64,000 nt of DNA. Source: Calycina herbarum (lineage: Eukaryota; Ascomycota; Leotiomycetes; Helotiales; Pezizellaceae). The notes under the pieces were generated by a model, which was not told the DNA's origin, made no database searches, and was given only the letters and a program-made list of their open reading frames with translations. Below, in pieces: positions 1 to 10,256 of the stretch (position 1 is the stretch's first letter; each line of letters begins with the position of its first letter). The stretch spans positions 952,360 through 1,016,359 of the forward strand of contig LLEY01000001.1 in NCBI GenBank assembly GCA_001414485.1, read 5' to 3'. A program made the translations under genes and the position numbers.

Positions 1-1174
1 CCTAAGGGAGGTCTCCATAGAAGGAAATCGGCTTATTAAGTGCGAGTAGATGAGAGCGAGTGATTTAGAACAAAAAATTCGATCTACGAAAAAAGGTGGA
101 TGATGCCCCTATGTGTCTATTATCTTCAATCAACTTCCCTACAGTAATAAAGTCGCTTTGTATAGGTGTGCACTCCTAATCCGCCGGGTATTAGTACACT
201 TAGTGTATTTTCCTAAGATACCTCGATCTATCATTAGTGTCTATGTAACGCTTCACCCGGTTACTGACGGGGATGAGCAAGGAAAGCAATATATTAAGGA
301 GGTCAGAAAATGGGAAGAAGGATTATCAACCAGTGTTTCCAATTAAGGAACTGAAAAAATGCGATTTTCATTCGGTCCTACTGTAATTTTCAAGATATAA
401 TTTTAGACGATCGAACTTTGGTACATTCAAGGTTTTAGTTGTTTGAAAAATAATAGAAAGATATTAGAATCTTTAAATCAAATATAAAATAAATTATATA
501 CTCTACTAAACTCTTACTTCACCTCCTTAAAAAATGACCTTGCTATTAACAACCTCACTAGGAAGTTTCGGTCGTTCCTCTTCTGGCAATTGACGAGTCC
601 GAATGGCGGGGTTGCGATGCTCCGGGTAGGTCCCGCTTCATCGGCTCGGATAAACTAAGGGCTAGGCATCGCTCACAAACGGCCTCTGATTGGCCAGCTT
701 TACCCACAATGCCATCGCTTTCGATTTAATTATCTAAGCACAAATTTTACATACGCTCCCGTCTTGCGGATGAGTGGCTCATTTGGTTAATGTATACTGG
801 GACATTAAATGAGGGCGAGTTCTTGAATCTGCCATTGAGACACGTGACTGACCTACTGTTTACGGTAGTATTGATAGCCCTTGGTTAGCTTGTATTACAG
901 GCGCTAGGGGAGCAGGGGCGGCCCTCAAAAGCCTTCAAATTCGTAGTTCACTGGACTATTACGCCTCCATCACACCTTACAAATTTGCAGGCCTATTAAT
1001 TACCCGTGCTGGGTGGTGAAGAGTAGCAATGAAGTTAGGTGTGATTAAAGTTTTGCCTAGGCTAGCTGAACTTTTGCTCACCGATCATACAGTCGCAATT
1101 CTCGAGTATCGCTACTTTTTTGCGGTCGCATCCTTTGCCTCCTAATGTAGTAGTATGCGGGGTCATTATCCAGA

Positions 1175-1223
1175 GGGTAGGGTAGGGTAGGGTAGGGTAG
1201 GGTGGGGTGGGGTGGGGTGGGGA
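1175..1223 (+). repeat. G-rich pentanucleotide microsatellite (GGGTA)5(GGGTG)4
   Basis: Five GGGTA units are followed by four GGGTG units and GGGA. The + strand has nine GGG runs separated by one or two bases, a textbook G-quadruplex-forming pattern. The 5-bp period differs from the 6-bp TTAGGG telomere repeat of filamentous ascomycetes, so this is better read as an internal microsatellite than a telomere. Confidence 0.9.
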
Positions 1224-1526
1224 GAGGAGACAGGGTTGCTCCCCAGTCTTCTCCAATTTGTATTCTGAACATCGGGAAAAGAAACATAATGATATCTTTA
1301 TCTTTTGCTGTCGCAATATTTGAATGCGCAACATTTCAATACACAATATTTCAGTACGATACGCGATGTTTTAATATGCGGAGTCTCCTCTAGTACGCAA
1401 ATTATATTTTTTCTAAGAGGAAGTACTAACCTTTTCTAAAGCAAGTGTTACGGCGCTGGTCCGTAACCTGGAAGAATACACGTGACCTCGGTAATCACCT
1501 CGGTGATGAGGATGTGTAGATCCATG

Positions 1527-1629
1527 ACGAGAGCTATGACGAGAGCCATGACGAGATCTCAGCTCCTTACAGCTCCTACGAGATTCCAGCTCTTATAGCT
1601 CTTACGAGATTTCAGCTCCTTACAGCTCA
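1527..1629 (+). repeat. Short compound tandem repeat
   Basis: Three degenerate copies of a 12-bp unit resembling CATGACGAGAGC are followed by about three copies of a 26-27 bp unit containing TCAGCTCCTTACAGCTC and TACGAGAT. Copies differ by a few substitutions. No function is evident. Confidence 0.75.
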
Positions 1630-2431
1630 CACTTACTAAGCAACCCCTTTTCTCTGGGTATAAACCGCGTTGCCCTCGTAGATAGAACTGTAGCTTTAAA
1701 TTCTCGTATTTACACACATATACTCTTGTGCCTTTGCCTTTAGTTGTGGATCGTGACAGCAAGTATCTTAATATACATAGTAAACTATATCTTTGCCCTT
1801 ATTATCAATACGCAGCTGTAATATCTAGAGATCTTACACGCTATATAAGATCTTATAGGCTTAGCTATAAGGCGACCGTGTACTACTGTCCCTACAACTC
1901 ATGTTCGTATTCGATAGGCGGTTATAACCCGTCTTTTATCAAACAAACACATCCTACTTCGACTTCGGACCCGATCGTGAACTTAAACCACGAATAATTA
2001 TATAGGGAGGCAAACCACAACGCAATTCATTTGAAATTAGCAAGCGAGGCTACTTATTAGATCAATACGCTGCCTTATCTGGCGTCGAACTTTGTTTACT
2101 TCGTATCAAAGACTACAAGAAAACTAGATACTATTATTAACAATAACCAGATCTAAAAATGACTAACTACTTTACTTTCTTTTTTTAGTTATACAAAGAG
2201 ATGAAAGAAGTTTCCTTTGAATAACAACAGCCAAAACTATAGCGGTGCAATCAAAAGCAGAGGACTCTCTTTGTTCAATAGGACAAAAATCATTGCTTTG
2301 AACAAGTTATTTCAAAGTGTCATTTAAACAGAATTTCTACACACTGAAACATGAAATAAAAAAGCTTACAATTGCAAATCATTGAGCAGAAGTAAGAAAC
2401 GTATTACACAAACACGAATAAAACGAGCAAA

Positions 2432-3901
2432 ATGGACGCCTTAAGAAGATTTATATGCGGAAACCTGTTTGAAAATCCTCGTAATGACTCTAACCTTCCA
2501 ATCAGCGAGGATTCAACAGGGTCGAGTAGTCAAGGTACGAATAGTAGGAGACTAGAAACACAAGAGCCACAAACAGAGGGACCACTTGACTCGCAAGCTT
2601 CCCACGGTATTGTTCAGCCTACGGAACATTCTGTTGACGAGTATACTAGGAAAAACGCCGATCAACATCTGGAAGCGCTAATAGATTCATTCGCTAAACC
2701 TCAGTTATCCGCACACGATCTTGAAATGTTCTTGTACCCGGACGAAGGGGAGATCAGGTGGGGAGACACTGGCACTGCCATGACGTTAACGGAGGGGTTT
2801 GTCTGCGAAGTGAACACAATTCTCAGATACGAAAATAAGATTACTAGATACACAAAGGACCTTAACCATGTCGAAAAGCAGATAAGAGAGGCGACGGAAT
2901 TGGTGTCACGACTCGAGCAGCAAATCAGTGAGCTCGCGGATGATGAACACGAAGAGCGGGCCTCGAAGAATAATTTGCTTAACTATGGTATGACCCTCTA
3001 CACGGAGCTGAACAATAAAAGAGGTACTTTGGCCGAAAAGCTGGACAAAGCAACACACGAGGTGGATCGGCCGAAAAAGGACATGTTCCGAAGCTTGAAA
3101 AGAGTGTTCCAAAAGTACAATCTTCTCAAGGATATCTCTGGAAATAGCGATTCAGGCCACGTAGAAGCATCCAATGTTCCAAAACAAGAAGAGCCTGTAG
3201 CACCAAGAGCTCCACCAACTCCAACTGCAAGTGAAGCAGCACGAGCGGCCGAAGAAGAAGCTCGTTATGCGGCTTACGATCGAAAAGAGCAATTGGAGGG
3301 TCGGGTATACGAACTTCATCAAAGACTCGACAACTGGTATCAAGAATACGACGACACTCTTCGGAACTACAAGGAAGCTTTCACACGGGGGGATACGGAT
3401 GACACCAAGACCATCTTCGATAACCACATGTTTTATATACAGCAAGAGATTGTTCAAGACCTCGTCCTATCCGAACGTGAACTCCAGGAAGCCATCGACG
3501 ATGCGAGAGGTATCGGTATCATCTTTGGTGGTTCCGAGCAAGAATCACACTTCCAAGATTATGCCGACGATGGATATCGGATCTCACATGAACAAGAATG
3601 GATCCAAGATCTAGATCGTAGCAAAATCGAGAAGTGGGTTCAAGGTTTACCTGATGACGAACCTCCTAGTCCCCTCGAAGCCCTAAAAGGTTATGCTGAT
3701 GAGTGGGACGTTCGAAGTGTTGACTTTGGGGAAAGCATCAGTGTCATTGCTGAGGGCAAGCCTAGAGTTAGGATCGATCGCTGGCGGTCGACCCTTAAGC
3801 ATGAACACTTTGCCCGTTTTGATAGAGATGTTGATATAGAAGTTGAGCATCATCTACATAGCTATCAGAAGCGCCGCTGTAGAAGAACCAACACGTTGTA
3901 A
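2432..3901 (+). CDS. Uncharacterised acidic coiled-coil protein, 489 aa
   Basis: I do not recognise a named family. The single exon starts at an ATG in a good context (CAAAATGG), the first in frame. The N-terminal 60 residues are rich in Ser, Gln and Glu and look disordered. Residues about 120-210 are heptad-like with many Glu, Lys and Leu (coiled coil), a Pro/Ala/Glu linker follows near 250-280, and a second helical, charged block spans about 285-360. The C-terminus has an Asp/Glu-rich segment and ends in a basic RRCRR stretch. No signal peptide or membrane segment is visible. Base composition is normal and there are no RIP stops, so it is probably a real gene, perhaps lineage-restricted. 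A coiled-coil scaffold is only a guess from composition. Confidence 0.7.
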   Translation: MDALRRFICGNLFENPRNDSNLPISEDSTGSSSQGTNSRRLETQEPQTEGPLDSQASHGIVQPTEHSVDEYTRKNADQHLEALIDSFAKPQLSAHDLEMFLYPDEGEIRWGDTGTAMTLTEGFVCEVNTILRYENKITRYTKDLNHVEKQIREATELVSRLEQQISELADDEHEERASKNNLLNYGMTLYTELNNKRGTLAEKLDKATHEVDRPKKDMFRSLKRVFQKYNLLKDISGNSDSGHVEASNVPKQEEPVAPRAPPTPTASEAARAAEEEARYAAYDRKEQLEGRVYELHQRLDNWYQEYDDTLRNYKEAFTRGDTDDTKTIFDNHMFYIQQEIVQDLVLSERELQEAIDDARGIGIIFGGSEQESHFQDYADDGYRISHEQEWIQDLDRSKIEKWVQGLPDDEPPSPLEALKGYADEWDVRSVDFGESISVIAEGKPRVRIDRWRSTLKHEHFARFDRDVDIEVEHHLHSYQKRRCRRTNTL

Positions 3902-3910
3902 CGTGTTGTT
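3891..3910 (+). other. Inverted repeat spanning the stop codon of the 489-aa gene
   Basis: AACACGTT and AACGTGTT are perfect 8-bp arms separated by GT, and the TAA stop lies inside. In RNA this would form a compact hairpin. No specific role is known to me. Confidence 0.6.
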
Positions 3911-4729
3911 TGAAGCGGAAGGAGCTACGAACAGCGACGGAGTTTATAATGATTTCTTGACGAAATATATTCTCTTAAATACATAGAGGCGAATTTGATA
4001 CCACATAGACAGTTTAAAGCATAATTAAGAGCAAATTTAAAAACAAAACCAAAAGCAAAATCCTGTGAAACTAAATGACGCGCGAATAACGCGTAGAAGT
4101 GAAAACACTTCAGCAAATGATGAACTAAGAAATGAACTGAGGCCTACCACTCTAAAGTAATAAAACTAAACATAACAAAACAATTTCATTAGGAGAGGCG
4201 ATCAAGGTTCTGAAGTTACCGACCATACACACGGGTCAGGTCACGTGCCATTACCAAGTAGATAAACGTGATATATAAATCCTAAGGAGAGATTGAAGTA
4301 AATGCTAAAAGTTTTCTTAAAATACAAGTATGTCTTACATTCAAAAACCAGGATTGAATAAGTGGCGATAACATGAACTACGGGGCGGAACGAGGGCGGA
4401 ACAGCGCCGCAGCAGAAAGATCCACGATACTTACCCCGGGATTATAAGAAACAGGTCTATACTAGGCAACATGAAAAAATTAATATAGTTTCTTCAATTT
4501 TTCACAAGTACACGAGCATAGAAACTTAGAAGTTACGTTGAATGTTTTCAAGATAGAGCTTAGCCGCTTTCATTCCGAGAACATCGGTTACAGACGGCCC
4601 CGCTTTAATTCGTATTCACCTTGTACCACAAAGTCTCTCTCAAATCCCATCTCACGACTCCATCGACAACGACCCCGCTTTTCATTTCCTCTCCATCTTC
4701 ATATCAAAATTCAACCCCTCGCAACGAAA
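3902..4729. promoter_or_regulatory. Intergenic region and promoter of the fumarylacetoacetase gene
   Basis: This holds the 3' flank of the upstream gene and the 5' flank of the hydrolase gene. A CACGTG palindrome occurs near 4242. The last 100 bases are C/T-rich, as in many fungal leaders. No additional gene is seen. Confidence 0.45.
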
Positions 4730-6080
4730 ATGGCAACCCCAAAATCCTGGGTATCGATTCCTCAAGACAGTGACTTCTCACTAGCTAACATCCCATTCGG
4801 AATCATCATCAGCAAAAACTCACAAACCACTAAAAGGCCCGCCATCCCTATCGGAGATCACGTTCTTGATCTCAAAGCATTCACAGAGGGAAATGGCTTC
4901 TCCGGACTGACATCTTTTCCACCAGAGCAGCTTTCAGTATTCTCGCAACCAACACTTAATGCTTTCGCTGCTCTAGGTCAAGAAACTCATAGTTCTGTTC
5001 GAGAGTATATCCAAGATGTGTTTTCGGAGACAACTTCTCGCCCTGAGATATTGAAAGACAACCCAACGTTGCAAAAGGGAGCTTTGTTGCCGAAACATAA
5101 GACGAAACCTCAAATGCCTATGCAGATTGGAGATTATACGGACTTCTATGCAGGATATAATCATGCTTTCAATGCTGGGTATGAACTTTTCCAACCATAT
5201 TTTCAGATATTAGGTTTACTAACTCGGTACCAGTGTGCTTTTCCGTGGACCCGAAAATGCCTTCCAACCAAATTATCTCCATCTCCCAGTAGGCTACCAC
5301 GGTCGTGCCTCCTCCATTGTGGTCTCAGGAACATCTATTATCCGGCCTAGTGGACAAATTCTCCTCGACCCAACAGCCACCCCGAAAGTCCCCATTTTCT
5401 CTCCCTCCCGAAAACTAGATATTGAGCTTGAACTCGGCTGTTTTCTCTGCAAATCCAATTCTATGGGTTCATCCCTCCCTCTCAACTCCTCCGCCGAGAA
5501 AGCCATTTTCGGTTACGTTCTCTTGAACGATTGGTCTGCAAGAGATATCCAAGGCTGGGAATACGTACCACTGGGTCCATTCAATGGGAAGAATTTCGGA
5601 ACCACGATTAGTCCTTGGGTTGTCCTTCCTTCGGCTTTGGAACCATTTCGAGCGAAGAAACTAGAGAATACCACGGAACTTCTTCTATATCTTCAAGAAT
5701 CGCGGTCGGATACAGTTCATGATATCACCCTCTCGGTTGATTTGACAACTCCAGAGCAAGATACGACAACTATTTCAACTGTCTCTTCCTCGAATCTCAT
5801 CTGGTCATTCCCTCAAATGATAGCTCATCACTCCGTTGGTGGTTGCCCTATGAACGTTGGAGATCTACTTGGGAGTGGTACGATCAGTGGAACGAATAAG
5901 AAGGAACTGGGGAGTCTCTTAGAGATGAGCGAGGGAGGAAAGAAGGAAATTATGCTAGCTGGGATGGATGTTAGGAAGTTCTTGAAGGATGGTGATACGA
6001 TTACCTTGAGGGGAAAATGTGGGGAGGGCGTTGGCTTTGGAGAATGCACGGGAAAGATTTTTGGTGCTGTTCAATCTTGA
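4730..6080 (+). CDS. fahA: Fumarylacetoacetase (fumarylacetoacetate hydrolase), 431 aa
   Basis: Last enzyme of the tyrosine/phenylalanine (homogentisate) catabolic pathway; it cleaves 4-fumarylacetoacetate to fumarate and acetoacetate. Exons are 4730-5178 and 5234-6080; the 55-bp intron (GTATGA...CCAG) restores the motif NAGVLFRGPENAF across the junction. The start is the first in-frame ATG at the family N-terminus (GAAAATGG context). Visible family features: DYTDFYAG near residue 135, a His at about 145 matching the catalytic His of the mammalian enzyme, the metal-ligand E-x-E in DIELELG (about 214 and 216), and NDWSARDIQGWEYVPLGPF around 248-267 with its conserved Asp. Length fits the usual 415-430 aa. 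The neighbouring pathway genes (homogentisate dioxygenase, maleylacetoacetate isomerase), often clustered with it in ascomycetes, are not in the window. Intact, no RIP. Confidence 0.96.
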
Positions 6081-7042
6081 GCTATGTGATGGAAGATCGT
6101 ACGAAAGAGCAAATAAGAAAAATGTTGATTCTAGTATAAATATGTATCCCTTTTTCTTCGATATTTCTTCCCTGTTGAAAAAAAGACAAAATTATCATCA
6201 ACTTTGCAATAGGCTTTCAAGCATAATAGCAGGTTTCTAGAAAAGTGTTCGTATTACTTCTTAAGTAGCTAGCCTTAATAATGTTATTCAAGGATAGTTA
6301 AGATAATCAACTTAATCAAACAGAGGTCCAAGTCCGGAATTCGACAACAAACACCCTTTTCACAGCAGATCCCGCTTCATCTTCCCTAACCAGTCTATCC
6401 TCAAAGCTGTCTACCCCAAAACCAGCAACACGTCACCAATCCTGTTTCCTCCTTCTCTACAAACACCCTTAAGTCAAAAGCTAAGAGCCACAGCTCCCCG
6501 CCCAGAAACTCATTTTTCCAGTGATATATATATATTCGTTCTAGATAAATAGAGTCTAGTAGCAAACGAGTCCGAGCAAACACTAGCTCAAAGAATAACA
6601 AATGCTAAGATAGCATTCATGACAACTAAATTTCGAAGAAAGCAGGCAACGACGCTAAGTTTTTACTGCCGCATTTTCTATCCGTCGCAAGCGACTATAT
6701 AGAAAATCGCATCAAATTCCACGAAACAACCTAGGCTTTCGCATTCAGTATTCTATTATGGAACCGGTAGTAACAAATTTCTTCTATCCTTTGTTCACAT
6801 TGTTTCCGTCTTAAAAATTGCATTTCATTCCGTTTTACTATCTAATCAATCGCTGCTTTCATTCCTTGCTCCCGTCGCATGGAATGTAAACCTGCCCCCT
6901 CTCTTTGTTGACCCCAGCCCCTTTCAACGCCCCCTATCGCGGAAACACCTATTATGACTGTCGCAATCGCAATCGCAAAGTCATCGAAACTTCGGTTCCT
7001 TTTCTCAAATCCACACTATCGCCAGCTGAGAAACCAGCAGCC
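6081..7042. promoter_or_regulatory. Intergenic region between the hydrolase and the basic-protein gene
   Basis: No gene is supported. A TATATATATATT run lies near 6525 and pyrimidine-rich tracts precede the ATG at 7043, compatible with a promoter and leader. The frame of the next gene stays open upstream of 7043 but contains no earlier ATG. Confidence 0.45.
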
Positions 7043-9688
7043 ATGTCGCGAACAAGAATATTAGGAGACATTACTCCCTTGAACACAGACACCGAAACAG
7101 GCGAAACAGGCTCAGGAACAGATACAAGAGACTTTGTCACCCCTCGAACACATCCCAAAACCCCCGCATCCCGGCCCTCTCAAATACGCACTACAGGGGG
7201 GAAAATATTAGGGTCAGGGCACTACTCGTCACCTAAGAAGAAAACCCCTAAGAAGAAGTCTCAGAAATCTCCCAAGAAAGGAGTCAAGTTTGTCGATATA
7301 CCCACCGACTCTGGCGTAACTGACGACTCCGGAACTGATGTACCGCCTCCTCGCCGTCCCTCGCAGGCAAGCGCAAGAGGTCCCAGTAGATCACCAATTC
7401 AGAAAGGCTCGCCACGCTTAAGACACTCCAGCGGTTCATCAACCAGAAGAGGTTCTACTGAATCAAAAAGATCTAGTAAATCAACAAGCAAAAGTTCCCT
7501 ACCCAGCGGCTCCAAAAGACCCTCTGCCGGTGTGATCTCCAGTGCATACAATGTCCTAACAAGTCGGGGCGTTGAGAATCAGGCTCCTGTAGAAGAGGGA
7601 GGAGAGAATACGGGACTCACGACTACGAAGAGAAAGAGTCCCAAGAAACCTTTGGATAAAAACAGGCGGGCGGTACAGATAAGGAATAGGGCTGCGAAGG
7701 CTTATAACCAGTTAGCCAATTCTGGTAAGGTGGTTAAGAAGAAGAAGAGTAGTAGCTATGAGAACCAGAAGGCATTTAATCAGATTTTTACTGCTAGTAT
7801 AGGACAGCTGATGGAGGTATGTTTCTCTCTCTTATCTTTCTTGTGCTTTTTTCTTTTGTGTTTGGAAGAGGATGAAGAGGATAGAAGCCTTTGAGTTCTT
7901 ACTTATGGACCCCGTTGTACTGCTTTTCGCCTAAAGAGAGATTCCTAAGTAAGGACTTGGACTCTTGTCTTTGGGAATCGAAAGCACACTCTTCCTCATG
8001 TTTCTATTCCGTTTAGCTAGATTTTATGTCTTAGGTATTCTTAGAAGAAAAGAGGATACTGTAACGAAAAGACCGGGAAATAAGAAGCAAAAATCAACTA
8101 ACATCTAAACAGGGAAATAAAAGCCTTACCAAAAAATCAACCGCCGAAGACAAACGAACAGCTGAAGGCAAAAAGCCACCCAAATACACCAACCACCCAA
8201 TCCAGGACATAGACCTTATCAAAAATGTTCCTGAACCAGTACGAAAAATCTACGACCCCCATCCTCTAGAAGACAGAGACGATCGATTCTTCATCGACCA
8301 ATTCTTCAATCTCTACACACACATCCGCGTCTGGGCAGACACCTACTTCGGAGACCCAAATCTCAATGACCCCGAATGGCTAGAGCTAAAACTAATTGAT
8401 GGAAGCCCTTGGAGTCAAATTAGCGAGATGAAGGAGTTTTACGAATGGGCAGATATGGTTGCGGAGGCAGACCCGGTTGTTGGAGGTTGGGATGAGATGC
8501 TTTTGAATGGGACTAGTAGAAAGTGGCTTATTGCTGCTGTTTTGATAAAGATTATTAAGATAAAGATTTTTGACGAGGGTTTGTTCGGGAGTAATAAGCA
8601 GGAGAAGGAATTGATGTTTGCGATTGAGAGGGCGATGTTTGAACGTGAAGGTTAGTTTATCTTCTTCCCCTCTACTCGTTTGAAGTGAGATGGAAAAGAA
8701 GCGAGAACTTACTAACACACCCACAGGATTCCAGCGACAAGCCCTCCGCTCTAAACAAGCACGATCAATCATAACCACCTGCCCTGTAACCTCGGAATTC
8801 TACCCCGATGTAGCAACCCAGACAGCCCAAGTCTTTCAACTCCTCAAACCTATAATAGACTTCCTCTACGGCCTTCCCGCAAAGAACGGCATGGAACTCC
8901 CCCCCTCCACACTCCTCTACCAAGAACTCCATGATATAATCTCCGACGCTGCTTACCTCGCCCTCTGCGTCCGCCTGTCTCCTACAATCTTCCATTGGCA
9001 AGAACTCCGCCCTGGCGAGCCCTTCAACTTAAAGGAACACACAAACGTTGACAGCAACTCTTGGAAGAAAAGCAGAAACATACAAATTCAGATCCACATG
9101 AACACCACCGAAGAATACAAGAAACAGAAAAATGCCGCACTGAAAGAAGTGCAAAAGTACCTCGACGCCGGAACAATCGCCTCCGCAATAGGAAGACAAG
9201 CCGTCGAGAATCGTGAAAAGTTGAGAGCCAGCCCCCCAGACATAGCAGCCAACACCTTCCGCGCCAAAGCAAAAATCGCTACCTGGCCCTTAATCAATCG
9301 TTTCAAAGCAGGAAGTTATAAAGACGACGGCAAAGATATTCCGCACTGGCAAAAACGAGGATCGCGAGAAATTTCTATTCAGAGTCCTTTGATGCTTTGT
9401 TATTACGACCGCGTAAAGGCTGATCCCGGAGAGTTCCTTGAACCGAAAGTGCCACTTTCGAAATATGTGAGCAAGCTCCAGCAGGAAGGTAATGAAGAGA
9501 AAACTGCCAGGACAGTGGCGAAGACGCTCGGGATAGCTACAACTCTAGGCGCGGCAGCGGTGGCCGGCCAAAAGTATAGCCCTAAGCTCGTGGGGGCAAT
9601 GGGCAACGTTGGTGCCTTGGGAGGGTTGGCCGAGAAGGGTACTGAGATGGCTGCGAATGTCGTGAATTTCTTTACCGGGGGCGCATAA
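7043..9688 (+). CDS. Uncharacterised basic, probably nuclear protein, 757 aa, three exons
   Basis: Exons are 7043-7816, 8113-8650 and 8727-9688 (donors GTATGT and GTTAGT, acceptors AACAG and CACAG); phases agree at both junctions and the total is exactly 758 codons. The N-terminal third is low-complexity with TP/SP motifs, a Lys-rich block around residues 60-78 (SPKKKTPKKK) and Ser/Arg-rich stretches, followed by a basic segment RRAVQIRNRAAKAYNQLA near 215, which suggests nucleic-acid or chromatin binding and nuclear targeting (inference). Exons 2-3 encode a globular, mostly helical region with motifs such as EDRDDRFFIDQFFNLY and VWADTYFGD, then an Ala/Gly-rich tail. I recognise no named domain. 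The first intron is 296 bp, long for this genome. Function unknown. Confidence 0.75.
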
Positions 9689-10256
9689 GATAGTAGTTGC
9701 TGAATTCTGTTGAATATTAAGTGTGACAGTCACACACGTCTAGATCACGTGTGACCACGTGACCAGGTTTTCCCGAGGTTCTACCGAGGACTCGCTCCTC
9801 TTCTCTCTTTAGTTTAGTTTTCATTAATACAAGGTACCATTCTTTAAGCACTTCTCTTGTACATTTGTAGAGAGCCGTCACAACAAGGGAACGGGCTTGG
9901 CAGAATCAGCGGGGAAAGTGTAAGAGTTTTTGATTTAGTGAATAAGCTTGCTTTTGAGCTCGCTTTTGAGTGGCTCGCTAAGCGAGATTGCGGATGCATC
10001 CTTCCACAGATGTATAAATAGCCAGGGAAGAGCTTCTCTCTTCCCTCTTTCCTTGCAAACAATCTATTCTTTGATCCCCACTATAACATTTGCCTTTTCT
10101 ATAAGTAGAGGCTTCTTTGTCTTATAAAGATTCAGGGGTAGGTGACTAGAAAGGATTAAGGCGTGTAGAGCGTCCTATATTAAGAGTTTAGATAGTTGTT
10201 TACAATTTTAAGAGTCGCGGCAGCTAGCTAATGATTATGATTAACCTCCAAACCAA
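9689..10256. other. Convergent intergenic region with a possible solo LTR
   Basis: This lies between the 3' ends of the basic-protein gene (+) and the polymerase gene (-). It holds a candidate 161-bp LTR (9722-9882, separate entry), a GCTCGCTAAGCGAG palindrome near 9972 and a TATAAATA box near 10013 followed by a pyrimidine-rich tract. No gene is supported. Confidence 0.5.
9722..9882. mobile_element. Candidate short solo LTR (TGTGACAGT...CCGTCACA)
   Basis: The segment begins TGTGACAGTCACAC and ends GAGCCGTCACA, the inverted TG...CA termini of an LTR, and contains two CACGTG motifs. Similar termini bound segments at 54586-54740 and 63527-63717. Flanking 5-mers (TTAAG and ACAAG) match at only three of five positions, so a target duplication is not demonstrated. 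Confidence 0.4.

Larger units (their letters stand above)
1..2431. other. Intergenic region with no supported gene
   Basis: No convincing coding region is visible; the short open frames here lack homology I recognise and overlap on both strands. Bases 540-1050 are more GC-rich than their flanks and may be an old repeat, but I cannot classify them. Two tandem repeats (1175-1223 and about 1527-1629) are listed separately. Confidence 0.5.

Noticed and set aside
1175..1223. Telomere repeat or chromosome end
   Set aside because: The period is 5 bp rather than the usual TTAGGG and normal genes lie on the inner side without subtelomeric features; treated as a microsatellite.
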